In this document: positions 25,935 through 37,862 of the stretch, in pieces
How positions within the stretch are numbered: position 1 is the first letter of the stretch
Layout: every line of letters begins with the position of its first letter
NCBI RefSeq assembly: GCF_000143535.2
Contig: NC_037323.1
Location: 2,046,001-2,110,000 of the forward strand
Length of the DNA stretch: 64,000 nt
Direction: 5' to 3'
Source: Botrytis cinerea B05.10
Taxonomy: Eukaryota > Ascomycota > Leotiomycetes > Helotiales > Sclerotiniaceae
Notes under the pieces: generated by a model
Told to the model about the DNA's origin: nothing
What the model saw: the letters and a program-made list of their open reading frames with translations, nothing else
Database searches by the model: none
Position numbers and translations under genes: made by a program

Positions 25935-26681
25935 ACTTCATGGCAGCAATTGATATATCCTCAATTCAAAGGGGGGAAAGGAGAGACTGTAGAGTATGAA
26001 GGGTTCGAGGACGTTTTTCCTTGTGTCGCAAATGATGGAATATCTTTAATTAAAATTATTATGGATGTGCTCTGGCCTTACCTCCTTACGTAGTCACAAA
26101 GCCCCAGATTTAGGAACGGGTTATGGATTATGTGGTAGCTTCCTTAGCCGGCGGCCGATAAGTGTGAGGCGCTAATCGTCAAGGGGAGTAGCGCGCTTTC
26201 GATCGCCTCGGTGGCTTCTCATTGGACGTTCACACTTTCTTTGTCAGTCTTCGGAAGAGCTATTTGAAATTCAAGTGTTTGGGGGACAGTCCACCGGTGG
26301 CCTATCAAATCCCTTCCAAATTCCTTGACTGGGAGTCTCATCAGTCGTTCTCATTTTGGTCAGCCTCAATGAACCTTTGTCATGCCATATAACCAATGTG
26401 TCATCTGTGATTCACCTGTTCTGTGTACGGTCTTGTACTGCTTACAATAGATCCATTGCCATTGGTTCGCTAGAACGATAATCCGACTCCGACCTGAGCC
26501 GAACTGAACTTTGTGTGAGCCCATGATTTCTAAGAACAAGCTAGGTAGAAACTTAAAAGATACTAAGAATACTACAAATGTGATTAACAACCCTTCGCAC
26601 AACATCTCAAAACCTTTAATCCATTTTCATTCAACCTAATACTTCGACTTCAATATATCGATAGTCAGACCTGCCTTCAAG
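25935..26681. promoter_or_regulatory. Bidirectional promoter region, ARMH3-like / isa1
   Basis: A shared 747-bp upstream region for two divergent housekeeping genes. There is a GC-rich patch around 26145-26220 (GGCGGCCG, AGTAGCGCGC), and AT-rich sequence close to each ATG. No specific operator was recognised. Confidence 0.45.
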
Positions 26682-27487
26682 ATGTCTTTACAAAGAGCGG
26701 TCGCTCCTCTGACATCATCAGCGCCCATCATCTTCAGATTTGCCTCATCACAATCGTCAGCCCCTCTACGACAATGTTCACCTATCATTCGCCAATTCTC
26801 TTCTTCGCGAGTTACAGGCGCCGAGGCAAAACGCAAGATGCAAACCAGTACCTGGCAAACATATACTCTCTCTACCCCTCCGCCACCGCCACCAGCCCGT
26901 GAAGCCGCTGTTCCGGAAACGTCCATCACCGGAGGCATTCCACAAGTTCACGATACTCGTCCACCTTCGATCAGTGTCACCGAAGCGGAAGCCCAAAAGT
27001 CAAAGCCTGTAAAGAAGAGGCGTCATTTCAACTTTGTTCCTCTTAAGAAGACCATTACCCTCTCCCCACGAGCCGTCGAAGTCTTGCGCGATTTGAGCAA
27101 CCAACCTGAGGCGAAACTCATCAAGATCAGTGTCGCAAACCGTGGATGTAGTGGATCGGCATATGATTTGAAATATGTTGAGAAAGGTGCCCTCAGCGAT
27201 ATTGTTCATGAGCAAGATGGTGTCAAAGTTCTCATTGATCCAACCGCACAACTCAAGATTATTGGCAGCACAATGGATTGGGTTGAGGACAGACTCAGCG
27301 CAAAGTTCGTTTTTGATAATCCAAATATCGGTAAGCTCCACTATACTTTTCATTCAATGTTATCTCCTCTGTTGAGCATCCCGACTAATAATGCACAGAC
27401 AAATCTTGTGGATGTGGTGAATCATTCATGACGAAAGATGAATCAGCAGCACGAGAAGCAGAAAAGAAAGCTTCCAAGGGCTTATAA
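26682..27487 (+). CDS. isa1: Mitochondrial iron-sulfur assembly protein Isa1 (ISCA1 type)
   Basis: An A-type Fe-S carrier needed for maturation of mitochondrial [4Fe-4S] proteins such as aconitase and lipoate synthase. It is 245 aa in two exons (26682-27330, 27399-27487). Residues 1 to about 45 are Arg/Ser-rich and amphipathic, a mitochondrial presequence. A long Pro-rich linker follows, then the HesB/IscA fold from about residue 123 (KKTITLSPRAVEVLRDL). All three cluster-binding cysteines are present: NRGCSGSAYDLKY in exon 1, and KSCGCGESF just after the 68-nt intron. The C-terminus is a short charged tail ending KKASKGL. If the intron were not removed, the frame would end soon after the splice point and lose the last two cysteines, so splicing is essential here. 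Confidence 0.95.
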
Positions 27488-27912
27488 TTGATGATACGAT
27501 AGATACGACAGTATTCTGATTTGTGATGTAATGGGCATAAGCATGGGCATGCATTGGATGGCGTTTAGTTGGCGTTGGAGGGAACCGGTCTGCGTATAAG
27601 CACGCTCCGGTGGCATACTTTTTCGGATTGGCAATTAGGGACAGTGATACCTCACAGGCAGGATAGACTTTGCATATAGTTGTACAGCATACCGATACTT
27701 AATGCAAACAAAGTTTTATGACACTAATAGATTTGTCGAATGTTTCTTCAGTACTCTTTTTCTCTCTAATAGTCTTTAGCACTATTGATCTCTTCTGTCT
27801 GAATTCTTCTGTTTTGATAATTGGTATTATATCACGTTTTCATTACCATCATCCTAAGCACCCCGATCCCACCCATCCCATCAATCGACTTCCACAACCC
27901 TACCTCCGCTCT
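27488..27912. other. Convergent 3' intergenic region
   Basis: 425 bp between the isa1 and Dabb-protein stop codons. No gene seen. Confidence 0.6.
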
Positions 27913-28578
27913 CTAGAAAACACCCATCTCATAATCAACAACTCTAACATTCTGCACTATCCCTCCCGCTTTCTTCGCAAATTCTAGATGAGCTGGGTCT
28001 TCATTCACGTAGTAATCTCGATCGGCGGAGGAAGCAAAATGAAACACGAAGCCACGAGAGAAGCCGCCCTTGGAGGAGGAGGGGTGTTAGCGAGGGGATG
28101 CCCGGATAATATTTAGGAATGCGGAGTGAGAAGAGGCAAGAAGAAAAAGAGAAAGAAATGGAGTCGGGAAAATTAATAATGATCAGATGAGTGAGAGAGA
28201 AGGTATCTAGGAGAAACCCTGGATTGTGTGCAACGGTGATGGTGATCATAATGATGGATAGGGGGAGAGAGTATAAGAGGCAGGGTGTAACACTACTTGA
28301 TGGCCCTCTGGCGAATTATCCCTCCCGCCAGAAGATTCTAGGATATACGGTTTATGGGACTCTGGATGTATGCACAGAGTTGGGAGCGAGAGCATGTGTT
28401 TGCATAACTTTTGTTTTCCGCTTGGTTAGTTGATGTTCGCTCGGATGGGATGTCATGTTACTTATGATTGAATGAGGCGTGGCGGGGTCGGTGAAGGGGG
28501 GGATAATCATACATCGTCAATTTGGTCTTTGTGAGTGTTTGGTTTGAATTGGAAGAGGACTATGTGGACGAGAACCAT
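27913..28578 (-). CDS. Stress-responsive A/B barrel (Dabb) domain protein
   Basis: A small dimeric ferredoxin-like Dabb protein of 110 aa, in three exons (28578-28513, 28407-28297, 28068-27913); no single ORF reveals it. Exon 1 gives MVLVHIVLFQFKPNTHKDQI, the first beta strand with the conserved histidine. Exon 2 contains IHPESHKPYILESSGGRDNS, and exon 3 GGFSRGFVFHFASSADRDYY followed by EDPAHLEFAKKAGG, the signature helix. Phases are all 0 and introns are 105 and 228 nt; the second is long for this window. Members of the family are stress-induced or act as small cyclases or decarboxylases; most fungal ones are uncharacterised. I see no linked biosynthetic genes. Confidence 0.85.
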
Positions 28579-31441
28579 TGTTGCGGTGGGATTGTAATTT
28601 AGATGTAGACTGTGATGGTGATGGTGATGGTGAGGAAGAGGGGGGAGTTTTGGAAGTAGGAAAGGGGATTGGGGGTATGAGTGTATTTCGGGATATTGAT
28701 ATTGATACGTCGGCGCTTTGGAGGGGTTAGTGGAGTTGGGGGATTGGAATAGGATTGGTTGGTGCGAGGAGATTAGTAAGGGGGGATAAAGTGGAGTACC
28801 GGTGGGTAGATAAGTATGGTGATGTGACATTTATTTATAGCCGAATTGTTCGCATGTCGAAGGAGGTCGCATGAGATCATTTCGGACGGCTATACAAGAG
28901 TAGCTTGGACAGACAGACGTTGGTTGTGCCATGGTTCAAATTGAGATGATTTACAGTCAATTCCCTCCCTGTTTAACTTTGCACAGCACTCACATGATTG
29001 ATCATTGGTCTTTTCTACCACTGCTTCCATTACTACAAAGCTTCATTTTATTAGACTTGATCATTTGCGATACCCCTTCTCTTTTGGTTCCATACTCCAA
29101 CTCTCGGATCCAAACTGGATCTATCATCCCATTGCTTCCGAAGTAAATCAAAAATCTAAACAGGTTTGGCGACGTCTGATTCTCACTCGGAAAATTGTCT
29201 TTTGATTCCAGCAAATCGTTTTAGGCTTTCAGTGCAGGCCAATACACTTGTTTTGAATTCAACACACGCAGAGAGCTCTTGTAAGCTTTTACTGAAAGAT
29301 TTATAATGTTAAGGTGTTCAAGACCGAGACCTAGAAAATAGAATAGTGTAGCAGCATTTATATGATGATCTACAAAGTAGTCCTCAGATGCTAGATGCAC
29401 AAATTGAATTCCACGAAAGTTGTGAATCGATAGAAATTCTAATTAGGCTTGCACTTGAGATGAGCCGTTTGTATGTTCGGGAGATGGCAATGGTAAACTA
29501 TCTGAAGGGTACGAGTAATTCAGCCGCATGGCTTGTTTGTCCAACTTTTGGTAAAAGGTTCAGGATAACAATCGTAACCAAGACAGACTGGGACTACAAA
29601 TCGGTTGCAATTCAAGATCCACTGATAATTGATCAATGTATCAATACAAATTAATATTCGAAATCCTATTTACTAGTGGGTATGAAGCTACAAAAGATAT
29701 AATATTGAAAGAACATACTTAATATACATAATGAACTCAAAGACATGAACGCCCCCCTCCCCTCCCTCCTCTCCTTTCCTCTTCCACATAACATAAAACG
29801 ACAATCGATTCACTTTTCTATTCTATCAATCTAACCACCTGACAAAATCGCACACAAGCCATCAACTCAAGATTTGTAGTTCTTACCGAAACGTATTTTA
29901 ATTTTCGACAATGTCGTCATATCTCATTTTCCATAATTCGAGGGAGGGTTTCCCAACTCAAGAACATCACCACAGAAAGTCTAGACATTCATAAATTTCC
30001 TAGCCGGGTCACCAACAGCAAGCAATAGTTGCCATTGTAATCTTACAGAATTGGCACTGGAATGGTCACATAGCTATGATTTGTAGATGTGATGACAATG
30101 AGAATGAGAATGAGAATGCTGTAGAAGAAATTCTGGATTGAAAGCGAGAGTTCACCAAGCAGACGCACTATGCAACTACCACTGCAGGAGAAAGACATGA
30201 CACGACAGGAGAAAAAAGGGGTGACTGAGCAAGCTTTCGAATAAAGTGAAGAGGGGGAATATTGCATAACATCTTATCTTAGCAAGAGGATGTCATGACA
30301 GGAAACACGCAAGCAAAAGTTATGCTCTCTTGTCCCAACCCCCAAAATAGTGCGGACCCTGAAGAATATCATGATATAATAGACACACCAAGGTAAATTA
30401 AGCATCACACCCAGCCTCCAGTAAACATCTCGCCCAATAATACCCAACTCACATAAGAGCCCCAGATCCTAGAAGCATACCCCAAGATCTCATTTGGATT
30501 TATCTTGATCTCAATCGCGGAAACATCCCTAGAGTAGCTATCCTGCCATCCTCCAAGCTCGTTGCCATGGTTCATTGACTCCCGACTAAACACGAATATA
30601 TGGACAACCTAGTATTAAGACCAATGTAAATCCACGGTGTCTTCATCAATCATACGGGAAAAAAAGCTGCTTTTATACATTGTATGTGGCATCTAATATT
30701 TCTCTTGAACTATCTATGCAGGACGTAGAGTGTATCCCGATGTGATGGTTTGATAATATGATGCTAATGCCAAAGACAAGATCATGACAACCCTACTCCG
30801 AAAGAGTGTGCTTGGATTGGTCTGATGGCAGAAAACCGAGTTTGACAAGTGGGAGCCAAAGATATCTCGTAAGAAAAAGGAGCCAGTTGCTCTAATTCAA
30901 TCCATGGTTCCATAAATAGAAAATGATGCAGATAGGACTTGGAAATACCAAAATTGCTAGAAACACCAGAAGTGGATTCCATTTAACCCGAGTCTTCCTA
31001 TAAGTATGATCAATCGGGTCGTATACATTTGAAATCCAATCTGGTCTGAACTTTTATAATTCATTGCTATACTGCGACTATGCAGCATATACTCATTCCC
31101 CAATGGATAACTAACTAGGTAGTCTTTACTACCGATTACATTCATTTCATTTTCCACAAGATGATTGCAGATTCGGCATGATATTTCCATCATTTCCACG
31201 TGGTATCTTTATTTCGTCTCAACCCCTATATGCTAGAGAGACTGGAAGCTACTCATTGTGCGTATGGTCTGAATTCCGCCCTTATAACCAAACGCCAAAC
31301 TCCATGGACACTTCATGTCCTTTCCCATTTTCACTCCAGGAATTCGGAACAGTTTACTGCCGAACTTGATACCCCCTTCCAAGTTTCAACTATGGAGATG
31401 ATCATGCGCAAGAACAGTGATCAATGACTCGTCTCTCCATT
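28579..31441. other. Long intergenic region, no supported gene
   Basis: 2.9 kb between the Dabb gene and the 3' end of the bHLH gene. Scattered ORFs of 60-88 codons (for example 29388-29654) show no domain. There is a pyrimidine-rich tract near 29750-29785 and a short GAGAAT repeat near 30100. It may hold UTRs or a non-coding transcript, but nothing supports one directly. Confidence 0.5.
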
Positions 31442-32845
31442 TCATCTCCCTTTCGCAGCATCGATCTTGCTCCGTAGGGCTTGATTTCCTTGCATTAACT
31501 CCTCCAACCAATCCGCCGTCATTACCAAGATCGCACTCTTGCTGAACCCACCACCCCTTAATCCTGGTACCAATTCCCCTAAATCCTCAAATCCTTCTCG
31601 AATTAAAGTCCTTCGTTTTTGTTCACTCTTGATATGATTTTCTCTCTTTTGATCTTCTGTTAAATTTTCTCTGGTGGATTTCGCCGCAGCCGAAGAAGAT
31701 TTTCGTCGTTTGTGACCTGCTTCCGATGGTCCCGGGGAGCTTCCACTAATTTTTACCACGGATTTCCTCTTTCTCCTACCATCGACTTTAGGCTGTGGTT
31801 CCTCATCATCTTCTCCGGCATCTTCAACTGGACTAAATTTACTCTTCCGTCGCTTCTTTGGTGGTTCCGTGTCTTCTTCTTTGACAACCCCCGAGCTTTG
31901 CCGTCGTTGTGTTGGTATGTTCTTTTGCATTATTGGACTATTCGGTCTCGTATTTTCTGCACTACTTTCCGCACATAGAGCTACCCCAATAAATCCATCG
32001 AGCGTCTGTAATCTTTGTCGTTCCGATTCCTCAACTTTTGCTGCATTTGGTGGTGGAACGAATCCTTGTGGTGATCCAAATCCTGCATCAGAACCCCATC
32101 TTATATCGACTTTTTGAGGAACTGGTTTTGGCCTTCTCATTAAATCTGGGCCGGCATGATTCGGTCCAAACATCATTTCGGTATATAAAGTATCGCGCAT
32201 AAATCCATCTCGAGGTCTATCCAGTCCTGATATTGAAGTAGGATAATGTGACATGGATTGTGGTCTGATGTGATGATTCCCCGGATGCGATGGCAAGCCA
32301 TGATTTCCAAACAAAGTTTCACTGCTTAAACTATGCGAACGGGCATTTGAACCATTTTGTAACACGGTAGCAGCTGCTAGAACATCTGCGGATTCAGTCG
32401 AAGGTGGCAAATGTGACACAGATGGTTGAGATAGTGGTGGGTGCATTCCGGTATTCCTATCGCCGAAATTCGAGGACATTTGATTTAGAAGTTGAGGTTG
32501 TTGATCAAAAGTAACCCTCGTCCCCATGAAAGCCGGGGGTAATTCTTCCCACCCCCCTCCAAGTTCCCCCCCATCCTGTGTATTTGGGAAGAAGTCGTAA
32601 TTAAAATGATCAGAGCTTACTCCGTCAAAGAAAGTATCGAGAAGGTTGGATTCGCTATCGTCGAGTAATGGAGGACCTGGTGCTGGAGCTGTCGGTGACG
32701 GGAAAGGAAAAGTGGAATGTGAATCAAATGCATCTGACCCATGACATTAGCACGTATATTTTGTACTCCGGTAAATGTTGATGGGGATAAAGAGATACTC
32801 ACAGCCAAATGGCATGTCAAGGTCGGGTGGCTTCGACGAACCCAT
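31442..32845 (-). CDS. bHLH transcription factor (Ino4-like class)
   Basis: A nuclear DNA-binding protein of 444 aa, in two exons (32845-32803, 32733-31442; 69-nt intron). The C-terminal basic helix-loop-helix begins RENHIKSEQKRRTLIREGF, with the E-box-reading His/Glu/Arg of the basic region, and continues DLGELVPGLRGGGFSKSAIL and TADWLEELMQGNQALR. The long Gly-containing loop and placement at the extreme C-terminus match the ascomycete Ino4-like/Myc-type factors. The middle carries several basic nuclear-localisation clusters (PPKKRRKSKF, DGRRKRKSVV, GHKRRKSS) within a Ser/Glu-rich stretch. The N-terminal half is acidic and Pro/Ser-rich, likely for activation. Targets are unknown. The upstream intergenic region is unusually long (3.3 kb) and repeat-rich, suggesting complex control or a long leader. 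Confidence 0.92.
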
Positions 32846-35800
32846 ATTAAGACGTTGAATCGCAAGCATGAGTGCCAAAAAGAAATTAACGGAAAAAGAA
32901 AATTCGTGAGAGGAGTTCCCAGGGAAGCTATTGAGGATGTAGAGTATCGACCATTGAGTATCGGGGATTCCAGTATCAAGTATGTACAAAATGATAGATT
33001 TTTTGCGATTCGGCGTTACTCGATAGCTGTGTGACCGATAGCTCAACGATGTCTTCCGTGTGATATTTACTTCGTCGAGAAAGTTACTCCTCGTGCTCGT
33101 GGATGGGTTCCAGCTTGGGTTGAAAGAGATGGGGAAGAAATCAATGTACGTGAGTTGACCAAGGTTGGGAAGATTCTGATCACTCCTCCATAATCCTCGT
33201 TCGAAAGGAAGAAGGAACAAATGTTGGGGGGGGACATGAAATGGAATGAATGTATTATGCCTTAAATATCATTAGGTTGTTTAATAAGTATATTTTTAAA
33301 TGAAGAATCAAAGAAAGATGGATGGATATCTGGAGAGCGCGAGAGTGTTGGGAAAGCTTTCCTTATTGGCCTGGTGGTGGGGAACAGACCAATAATCGAA
33401 TTTTGGGCGACAAGCTTGGGTAGATTATGAGGGGAGTTCCGGGGGGGCTAATCCTTTCCAGGTTTCTCTTTGGGGTAAGGAAAGAAAGGGTCCAAGAAGA
33501 GAGCTCGCGTTCTCGGCTTGAATTTCCTTGGGAGAGAGGGAGAGGGGAGAGGGGAGAGGGGAGAGGAGAGAGAGGTGACAAGGTGATAGACAAGTTGAGC
33601 AAGTAAATCTATAAACGGACAGTGCAACTTTTAGATTCACAAGTTTACGGGCGACTAGGAGATGTTCTTTTTATACACTTGGATTAAATATAGCGGTAAT
33701 TATGGGTAACATCGGATATACATGTCTCATACAGACAGACAGAGATTCATCTCTAGATACATCTCTATACATCTCTATACATCTCTATACATCTCTATAC
33801 ATCTATATATATACATCTATATACATCTATATACATCCTCGATTTGAATACGAAGCGAGGGATCGGTAGCTACTTGAGTATCTGCATCTCGAATTCGTAG
33901 AATTCTTGTTTCCGGAAATTTCTCACGGGCGCCAAGCTGATGGTTACCGTTGAAGTGAAGTGAAGTCAGGTTAAATGAAGTCAAATCCAGTCGGAAGATT
34001 TAGGACTACTCTGGGACTCTACAAATGTTACGTATAGATATCGTATGACGGGCCGTTCGAGGCTCGACGTGCGATGTAATTAATTTTTTAGTTCTTGTTG
34101 GTGTTGATGATCTTCTGGATGTTCATGCCGTTGATCAAGCCGTCCGCCGTCCACCGTCGTTCCCTAGGATTACAGGACTGGGACTCGGACTGGGATGATG
34201 ATTGAATGAAGGCTTCAATTGGGACAAGGGAGAAGGGAGAAGGGTCGTGGAACAATCACATGCCAATTTACAGAGTCACTTATAAAACTCTTTTTTTTTC
34301 TTCTTTTCTCTTTTTCTTTCCGACTGTGCCCTTAGTCCTTAGTCCTCACGACCAAGGTGCGCCCGGTCCTTTTCCAACGTACACTAATATAATGAGGGGC
34401 CGTTTTACCTAGGTTCCTACTAGTCCCCCTCGGATTAATGTGATGTAAAGCGGCATCTCGTTCGTCACGCCGTGGTAAGTACGAAGTACAGGATACATAT
34501 GTGCCTACGCCTGTGGGAATGGATGTCGGTACATGCCGTCCGTACAGGTGAACCAGGTAAAGAGTGATGAGCGCCCGTGGAATTAAATGTGAAATGTGAG
34601 AGTGGGAGTGAGAGTGAAGTGTGAAGTGTGAAAGGAAGTGAGAGTGAGGTGTGATGAAATAACAAGACGCCTAGTCTCAATCCATCAATGGGAAAGACGC
34701 GTGACCTTGGATTGGAGAAGCTAGAGACAGAGTATCTCGAGTATGAGACATTCTCATCAAGACAATCTCATCTAGACATTCTCATCTATACCCATACCTC
34801 CCTCCCGAGCGCCAACCTAGCACGTGCAATTATCTTTCAAGTACCTAGGTACAGACTCAATCGAGTATACACTTCTCCTCACCATATCATTCATCAATAT
34901 CACTCGACGACTCTACACAGTATCTCGTCTGGAAAATTCACATCATACATCATTCGTCATTCGTCATCCATCATCCATCATCCATTGCCCATTGCCCATT
35001 GCCCATTGCCCATCGTCTATCGTCTATCGTCTATCGCCCACCGCATCCCACTCACATCGACTCACTACATCGACTCCTACTCCTCCGCCACCCTTCAACC
35101 ACTTTCCGTACCATCGTACCTTGCATCAATGACCCCTCCCTCATTCGGCTTCTTTTGTACAACACCACACATGACTCTCGTTGCGAATTGATCATCATTA
35201 CTTGCAGGAATCAAATCCTGACCTCACCTCACCTCGCCTCCTCTCCACCCCTCCGTCCCTCCCTTGAAAACAATTATACCTGGGTCCACTACACATCTCA
35301 ATCTCTACCATTTCCGAGCCGACATCAGGAATTCAGCCGTCTCGGCTTCCCAACTCCCAATCTCGGTATCAACCCTGTTTCTTCACATAAAAGTTGCATA
35401 TTTCTCCATGTGGCGTTCTTCATCCCAAGTTCCAACTTCGGTACCAAGCAAGCAAGTCAACGAATGCATCAAATTCCACACTTCAATCCTGCAGTGAAAC
35501 AATCAAAGACATCCCAACGTCTTATCATCACCACGATCTAAACGTGTCAATCAGTCATCCAATCTTCACCATAGTTGTGTATTCTTAATTTTTAATCCTC
35601 TGGTACCACCGTACCTTTGACTTTCATTGTTCTTTCGTCAAATTCCCTGAATCTTTTCGCGCCGAGGTCAAAATTGCTACGGCACGGGGTTTTTACCTTC
35701 TCCATCTTCCTCCGCATTTTCATCAAAACATCATTCCGGGGGTGAATACCTAAAACGGATGTACCCCCCTCGATTGGGTTAACTCATTCAATTCAGCCAG

Positions 35801-36110
35801 GTATGATGTCCCCCCTCGAGCCCCTCTATATATGTATCATGATCGAGTCGGCCCATCTGCATTCAAGTAACATTGCAGCTGTAATGTCACCTTATCCTGT
35901 CGGTAAATACCTCTTTTGACAAGACATCGCAAGGCTAACCATATGTCTTCTAACCCAAGCTCTCTCTGAACCTTGTTTATATCATCTGATGATATAATTT
36001 ATTCCTTTACGGCGATTGCAGATTTAGTGTCTGCTTCCTGGGATAGTAATGCTGATCTTTGATAGCCACACAGGTAGAGACTTTGATGCCCAAAGACTAT
36101 TGACTACAAA
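32846..36110. other. Long repeat-rich divergent intergenic region
   Basis: 3.3 kb between the bHLH gene (-) and the TMEM135-like gene (+). It holds a G/A tract with GGGGAGA units (33535-33575), four exact decamers ATCTCTATAC with degenerate flanks (33749-33837), a GTGAGAGTG-type patch (34598-34655) and stacked 7-mers CATTCGT, CATCCAT and CATTGCC followed by ATCGTCT (34960-35040). Large ORFs at 34688-35541 are by-products of these low-complexity tracts. A CT-rich zone at 34290-34325 may be part of a transcription start region. Confidence 0.5.
33749..33837. repeat. Decamer microsatellite-like tandem repeat
   Basis: Four exact copies of ATCTCTATAC at 33761-33800, continuing as degenerate ATCTATAT/ATACATCTAT units to 33837 and preceded by a partial unit. 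Confidence 0.85.
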
Positions 36111-37862
36111 ATGCAAAAATTACCATTGAGGAAGCCATATCAAAGTTTGGATAGAGCAATTCCGCTAATACTGCGACCGCTATTTCGAGCCTACATCTTA
36201 GGTTATGCATCAAGTGCGGGACCAAGATTATTAACCCTTTTTTTGGTTCACTTGAGTCGACATCGGAAGAATATTGATCCAAAACCCGAAGGTGAAGATT
36301 ATTTTTGGAGTTCATTAGTTGGAATTTTGAAAGGGGGTCTAGAGATACAAAGGTTTCCAACGTTTTGTGCGGCGCTGGTTGGAGGCAGTACTTTATTACA
36401 GGCACGTGAGAGTTGGTCATGATGAATGATGAGGACGATGCTGACTGTCGATCTAGATTCCTTTACGGGAACTCTTTGAGAGGTTATTGGGAAATCTATC
36501 TGTGGTCACTCAGCTAAGGTTTGTTGGATTTCTATAATGTGAAATGTGTCTCGCCAATTTTGAGTCAGAGGAAGAATGGGCTCAGCATCGAATACTGCAC
36601 ATTAGATCCTAACCATTCCCACTTCCCATCTATATTATTTTGGCGGTGCAATTCATTTTCGAATCTCCATGCTGATATAAAGTCACCTAGGCTCACTCGC
36701 TATCTCTCAACCTTCATATCAGCTTACTTCAGTCTCAAATTACTTCAATCCCGTCCAAGTAAAACCTTCACTGAAGATCTAGCATTTGAAACCAAAAATG
36801 GTATCGAATTACGGCCTACTAGGTTCGCGGGAAGAACTCTAGACTTGACGTTATTTTCTTTTACTCGAGCTGTTGATTGCATAGTTGGGGAATTATGGGC
36901 TAGGAGGAAGAGCCGGCGACAAGCTTCTGGCAGGTGGTCGAGGGTAAGTTTTCCAACACTCAAATTGTTTTTAAAAACACTTCTGACTTGGATATTAGGT
37001 AGACAGAACAATCTCATCCCTCACAGACCCAACTTTGTTCGCCACATCTTGTGCTTTAACAATGTGGGCTTTCATTTACACACCCGCTCGTCTTCCTAGC
37101 GCCTACAACAAATGGATCAAATCCGCTGCTCAAGTGGATTCTCGTCTGCTAAAAGCTCTCCGCTATTGTCGTTATGGTGAACTGAAATATGGAGTCGAAA
37201 CAGGTCAAGCACATCTCCTGGGAGATATGTGCAAAGATTATGGTTTACCGGAAGAGTATGGGGACCCTACAAAATCCATTCCATTCCCATGTGAATTAGT
37301 CCACATGGGTGCTGGTCCAAGCTGTGAATTTCATGCGGTGTCTAGATTTTATAAATCTTTTATTTGGTCTGCTTCAATGTATTTGCCACTAAACTTGGCA
37401 CTTATTTTCCGTAACCCCAAAATTTCGAAAAAAGCTCTTACTCATGCCCTCAAATCATCAGCTCGATCTTCCGCTTTTCTATCCAGTTTCATAACACTTT
37501 TCTACTATGGTATCTGTCTGACTCGTACGAAATTTGGTCCTTATATTCTTGGTACATCTCCCCACGCCTGTCAAGCCATCGATTCAGGATATTGTATAGG
37601 AACCGGATGTTGGATGTGTGGATGGAGTGTACTGATAGAAAATGCAAAGCGGAGGGAAGAAATGGGATTATTCGTAGCACCGAGAGCACTAGCTACGCTT
37701 CTCCCAAGGAGGTATAGATGGGAGGAGCAGTGGATTGAGAGGGCAGTTTTTGCTTGGGGGACGGCGGTTGTCTTTACGTGTGTGGGAGAGAATAGAAATG
37801 GAATTAGGGGAGTTCTGGGAAAGGTTGTGGGTGGGGTTTTACATTCTGGAGGTGGCTTTTAG
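36111..37862 (+). CDS. TMEM135-like multi-pass membrane protein
   Basis: A homologue of the TMEM135/Tim17-related integral membrane family, which in animals is linked to peroxisome and mitochondrial lipid dynamics; the fungal role is unclear. Four exons (36111-36401, 36457-36518, 36691-36943, 36999-37862) give 489 aa. Conserved parts are RPLFRAYILGYASSAGPRLL, FCAALVGGSTLLQ, LTRYLSTFISAYFSLKLLQ, and the Cys-containing C-terminal region with CRYGELKYGVETGQ, MGAGPSCEFHAVSRFYKSF and the twin HACQAIDSGYCIGTGCW. Exon 1 joins exon 2 in frame only if the first intron is GC-AG (CAG|GCACGT...CTAG); every GT donor nearby gives a stop. The start is uncertain: an in-frame TGA lies 27 nt upstream, so the ATG at 36111 is the first available in this exon, but an earlier 5' exon cannot be excluded. 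Confidence 0.85.

Noticed and set aside
33749..33837. CRISPR-like repeat array
   Set aside because: Units are contiguous decamers with no spacers; eukaryotic microsatellite-like repeat.
34688..35541. Overlapping ORFs of 167 and 180 codons upstream of the TMEM135-like gene
   Set aside because: Composed of His/Ser/Pro/Ile repeats created by CATTGCC/CATCCAT tandem repeats; open in several frames at once, no domain, no splice logic.
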